Shown in pieces: positions 21,594 through 22,715 of a stretch of DNA of 22,715 nt (position 1 is the stretch's first letter; each line of letters starts with the position of its first letter). The notes under the pieces are model-generated. The model was not told the origin of the DNA and searched no databases. It saw only the letters and a list, made by a program, of their open reading frames with translations. The translations under genes and the position numbers were made by a program. The DNA is taken from positions 1 to 22,715 of IMG/VR virus record IMGVR_UViG_3300006128_000068; one strand, 5' to 3'. The DNA is from a virus.

Positions 21594-22715
21594 TTAATAG
21601 TCCAATTTCTCCAAAGTAAATGGATAGTTGGCTTCTTTGTAAAATGCTTTACGCTGTGTTAAGTGACGTTTAGCAAACTTACAACTGCTAGTGATATCCC
21701 AAATCTCTACGTGATCTTTGTCTTCGGCTTTACGAATACCACGACCTATACTTTGAATAACTCTAACGAACGATTTACCAGGCTCCAACAGAACCAAGTT
21801 AAAGATACGAGGTATATTGATACCAACAGCCGCGACACCATAGGTCGCAACAATAATTTTGTTACTGCTTGTTTTAATTTCGTCATATTCTTCTTTACGC
21901 TCAGTCAGTTTTGTTTCGCCACTGACAAATACGCTATCGGGTAGTCGTGTGATTAATTCTTTACCTGCGTTAACACGATCAACCAATACCAATGTATTGC
22001 CTGTCTCATTGATTTTGCTAATCAATTGTGCAATCTTGTCTAATCGTTTACTGTCTTCTAATAAATGTTTTAGTTCGCTTTGATAGTTAGTAAACTCAAC
22101 ATGGTCTTTTAGTTGAACAATATTAACGTGACATTGTGCAAGTACGCCCTTGCTTTGTAGTTCACTTGCAGCCAGTTTACCGATCACTGGTCCTAGGCTT
22201 ACTAATAGTGATACTTGTTCGTGCTTTGCTTTAGGAATAGTTCCTGTTAGTCCCCAACGAATTGGTACTGCGCTGAACACACCTGTTAGTAATGTTTTAA
22301 GTGCATCGGCTTTGGCCATGTGAACCTCGTCAACCATGACACAAACAACGCCTTCAATAAACTCACCAATTGGAATTTCTGCTTCGCCACTCTTTGTACT
22401 CTTTAGCATATTGTTTAGACTTTGCCAAGTACAAATCGTATGTGTCTTGTTGTATTCTTTTCTGTCACCAAAGTAAACACCTACATCTAATCCAAGATTG
22501 ATGTAATCTGTTTCTGTTTGTACGACTAGTGACTTGTTGGGAACAATAACAATACTACGACCATATGCCTCTACACTTTTACTAAGTGCCGCAGTCATTA
22601 ATGTCTTACCTGCGCCTGTAGCGATCTCTTGTAGACTTTGTGGATTGTTCAAAAAGTTGTTGACGATTTCTACTTGATAGTCACGCAACATAATAGGCTG
22701 ACCTTCACGTTCATG
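21594..22715 (-). CDS. uvsW: UvsW-like SF2 DNA helicase, 5' end outside the window
   Basis: A DEAD/DEAH-type superfamily 2 helicase that in T4 reverses forks, resolves branched recombination intermediates and removes R-loops in the late phase. From ATG 22691, visible motifs are RDYQ, motif I ATGAGKTL (24-31), motif II DEVH (121-124), motif III LTGT (148-151), VATYGVAAVGINIP (281-294) and motif VI QSIGRGIRK (313-321). The frame stays open to the right edge (HEREGQPI before that Met), and T4 UvsW is 503 residues with an N-terminal domain, so the protein most likely starts beyond the window. The stop lies five bases from the promoter at 21589. Confidence 0.9.
   Translation of the reverse strand, partial: HEREGQPIMLRDYQVEIVNNFLNNPQSLQEIATGAGKTLMTAALSKSVEAYGRSIVIVPNKSLVVQTETDYINLGLDVGVYFGDRKEYNKTHTICTWQSLNNMLKSTKSGEAEIPIGEFIEGVVCVMVDEVHMAKADALKTLLTGVFSAVPIRWGLTGTIPKAKHEQVSLLVSLGPVIGKLAASELQSKGVLAQCHVNIVQLKDHVEFTNYQSELKHLLEDSKRLDKIAQLISKINETGNTLVLVDRVNAGKELITRLPDSVFVSGETKLTERKEEYDEIKTSSNKIIVATYGVAAVGINIPRIFNLVLLEPGKSFVRVIQSIGRGIRKAEDKDHVEIWDITSSCKFAKRHLTQRKAFYKEANYPFTLEKLDY

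Noticed and set aside
1-22715. tRNA, rRNA, integrase, insertion sequence and toxin-antitoxin or anti-CRISPR genes
   Set aside because: None was recognised when scanning both strands; short tRNAs could still be missed without a covariance-model search.

Overview
The window looks like a stretch of a T4-like (Straboviridae/Kyanoviridae-type) contractile-tailed phage genome, AT-rich and probably from an aquatic or marine setting. The evidence is a densely packed, almost entirely minus-strand set of genes with short overlaps (TAATG and ATGA junctions), T4-type replication genes (gp41-like replicative helicase, gp61-like primase, UvsW-like helicase, DexA-like exonuclease), T4 late-promoter octamers (TATAAATA variants) and host-type accessory genes common in marine T4-like phages (peptide deformylase, A-type Fe-S carrier, radical SAM enzyme). 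The host cannot be read from this sequence. No tRNA, rRNA, CRISPR array, insertion sequence or attachment site was recognised.

Layout, left to right; transcription runs right to left unless stated. 1-23: first codons of a gene leaving the window. 50-2590: long repetitive fibre or tail-appendage protein. 2630-5868: PD-(D/E)XK nuclease, two tandem SGNH-hydrolase paralogues, an IscA/SufA-type Fe-S carrier and an unidentified protein. 5872-7875: four conserved phage proteins of unknown role. 7947-8363: small, probably abundant virion protein in its own monocistronic unit, with a 5' stem-loop and a strong terminator. 8517-11231: a 385-residue protein with a KWDG nucleotidyltransferase-like motif, a low-complexity 441-residue protein and a small 82-residue protein. 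11265-13629: helicase and primase, translationally coupled. 13678-14391: a structural-type protein. 14569-14946: the only plus-strand gene. 14926-16580: peptide deformylase, a miniature DnaE-like polymerase-core protein and a DEDDh exonuclease. 16583-19477: a radical SAM enzyme fused to a phytanoyl-CoA-type Fe(II)/2OG oxygenase, flanked by three small proteins that share a C-terminal motif. 19467-22715: zinc-finger protein, a possible gp62-like clamp-loader subunit, two conserved unknowns and the UvsW-like helicase, which is cut by the right edge.

Regulation can partly be read from the sequence. Late-type octamers (xxTAAATA) precede many genes in the left two thirds. Two sigma70-like promoters (TGTTACAAT) sit in front of primase and the 166-residue gene in the replication part. 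Several of these promoters lie so close to the start codon that the predicted transcript would begin at the AUG. One late promoter lies inside a 10-bp inverted repeat that would hide the fibre gene's start codon in read-through RNA, as in the T4 e and soc genes.

The most unusual locus is the radical SAM-2OG oxygenase fusion with its three small neighbours. Next are the compact DnaE-like protein, the KWDG protein and the promoter architecture. All functional calls come from reading motifs; no database search was run.
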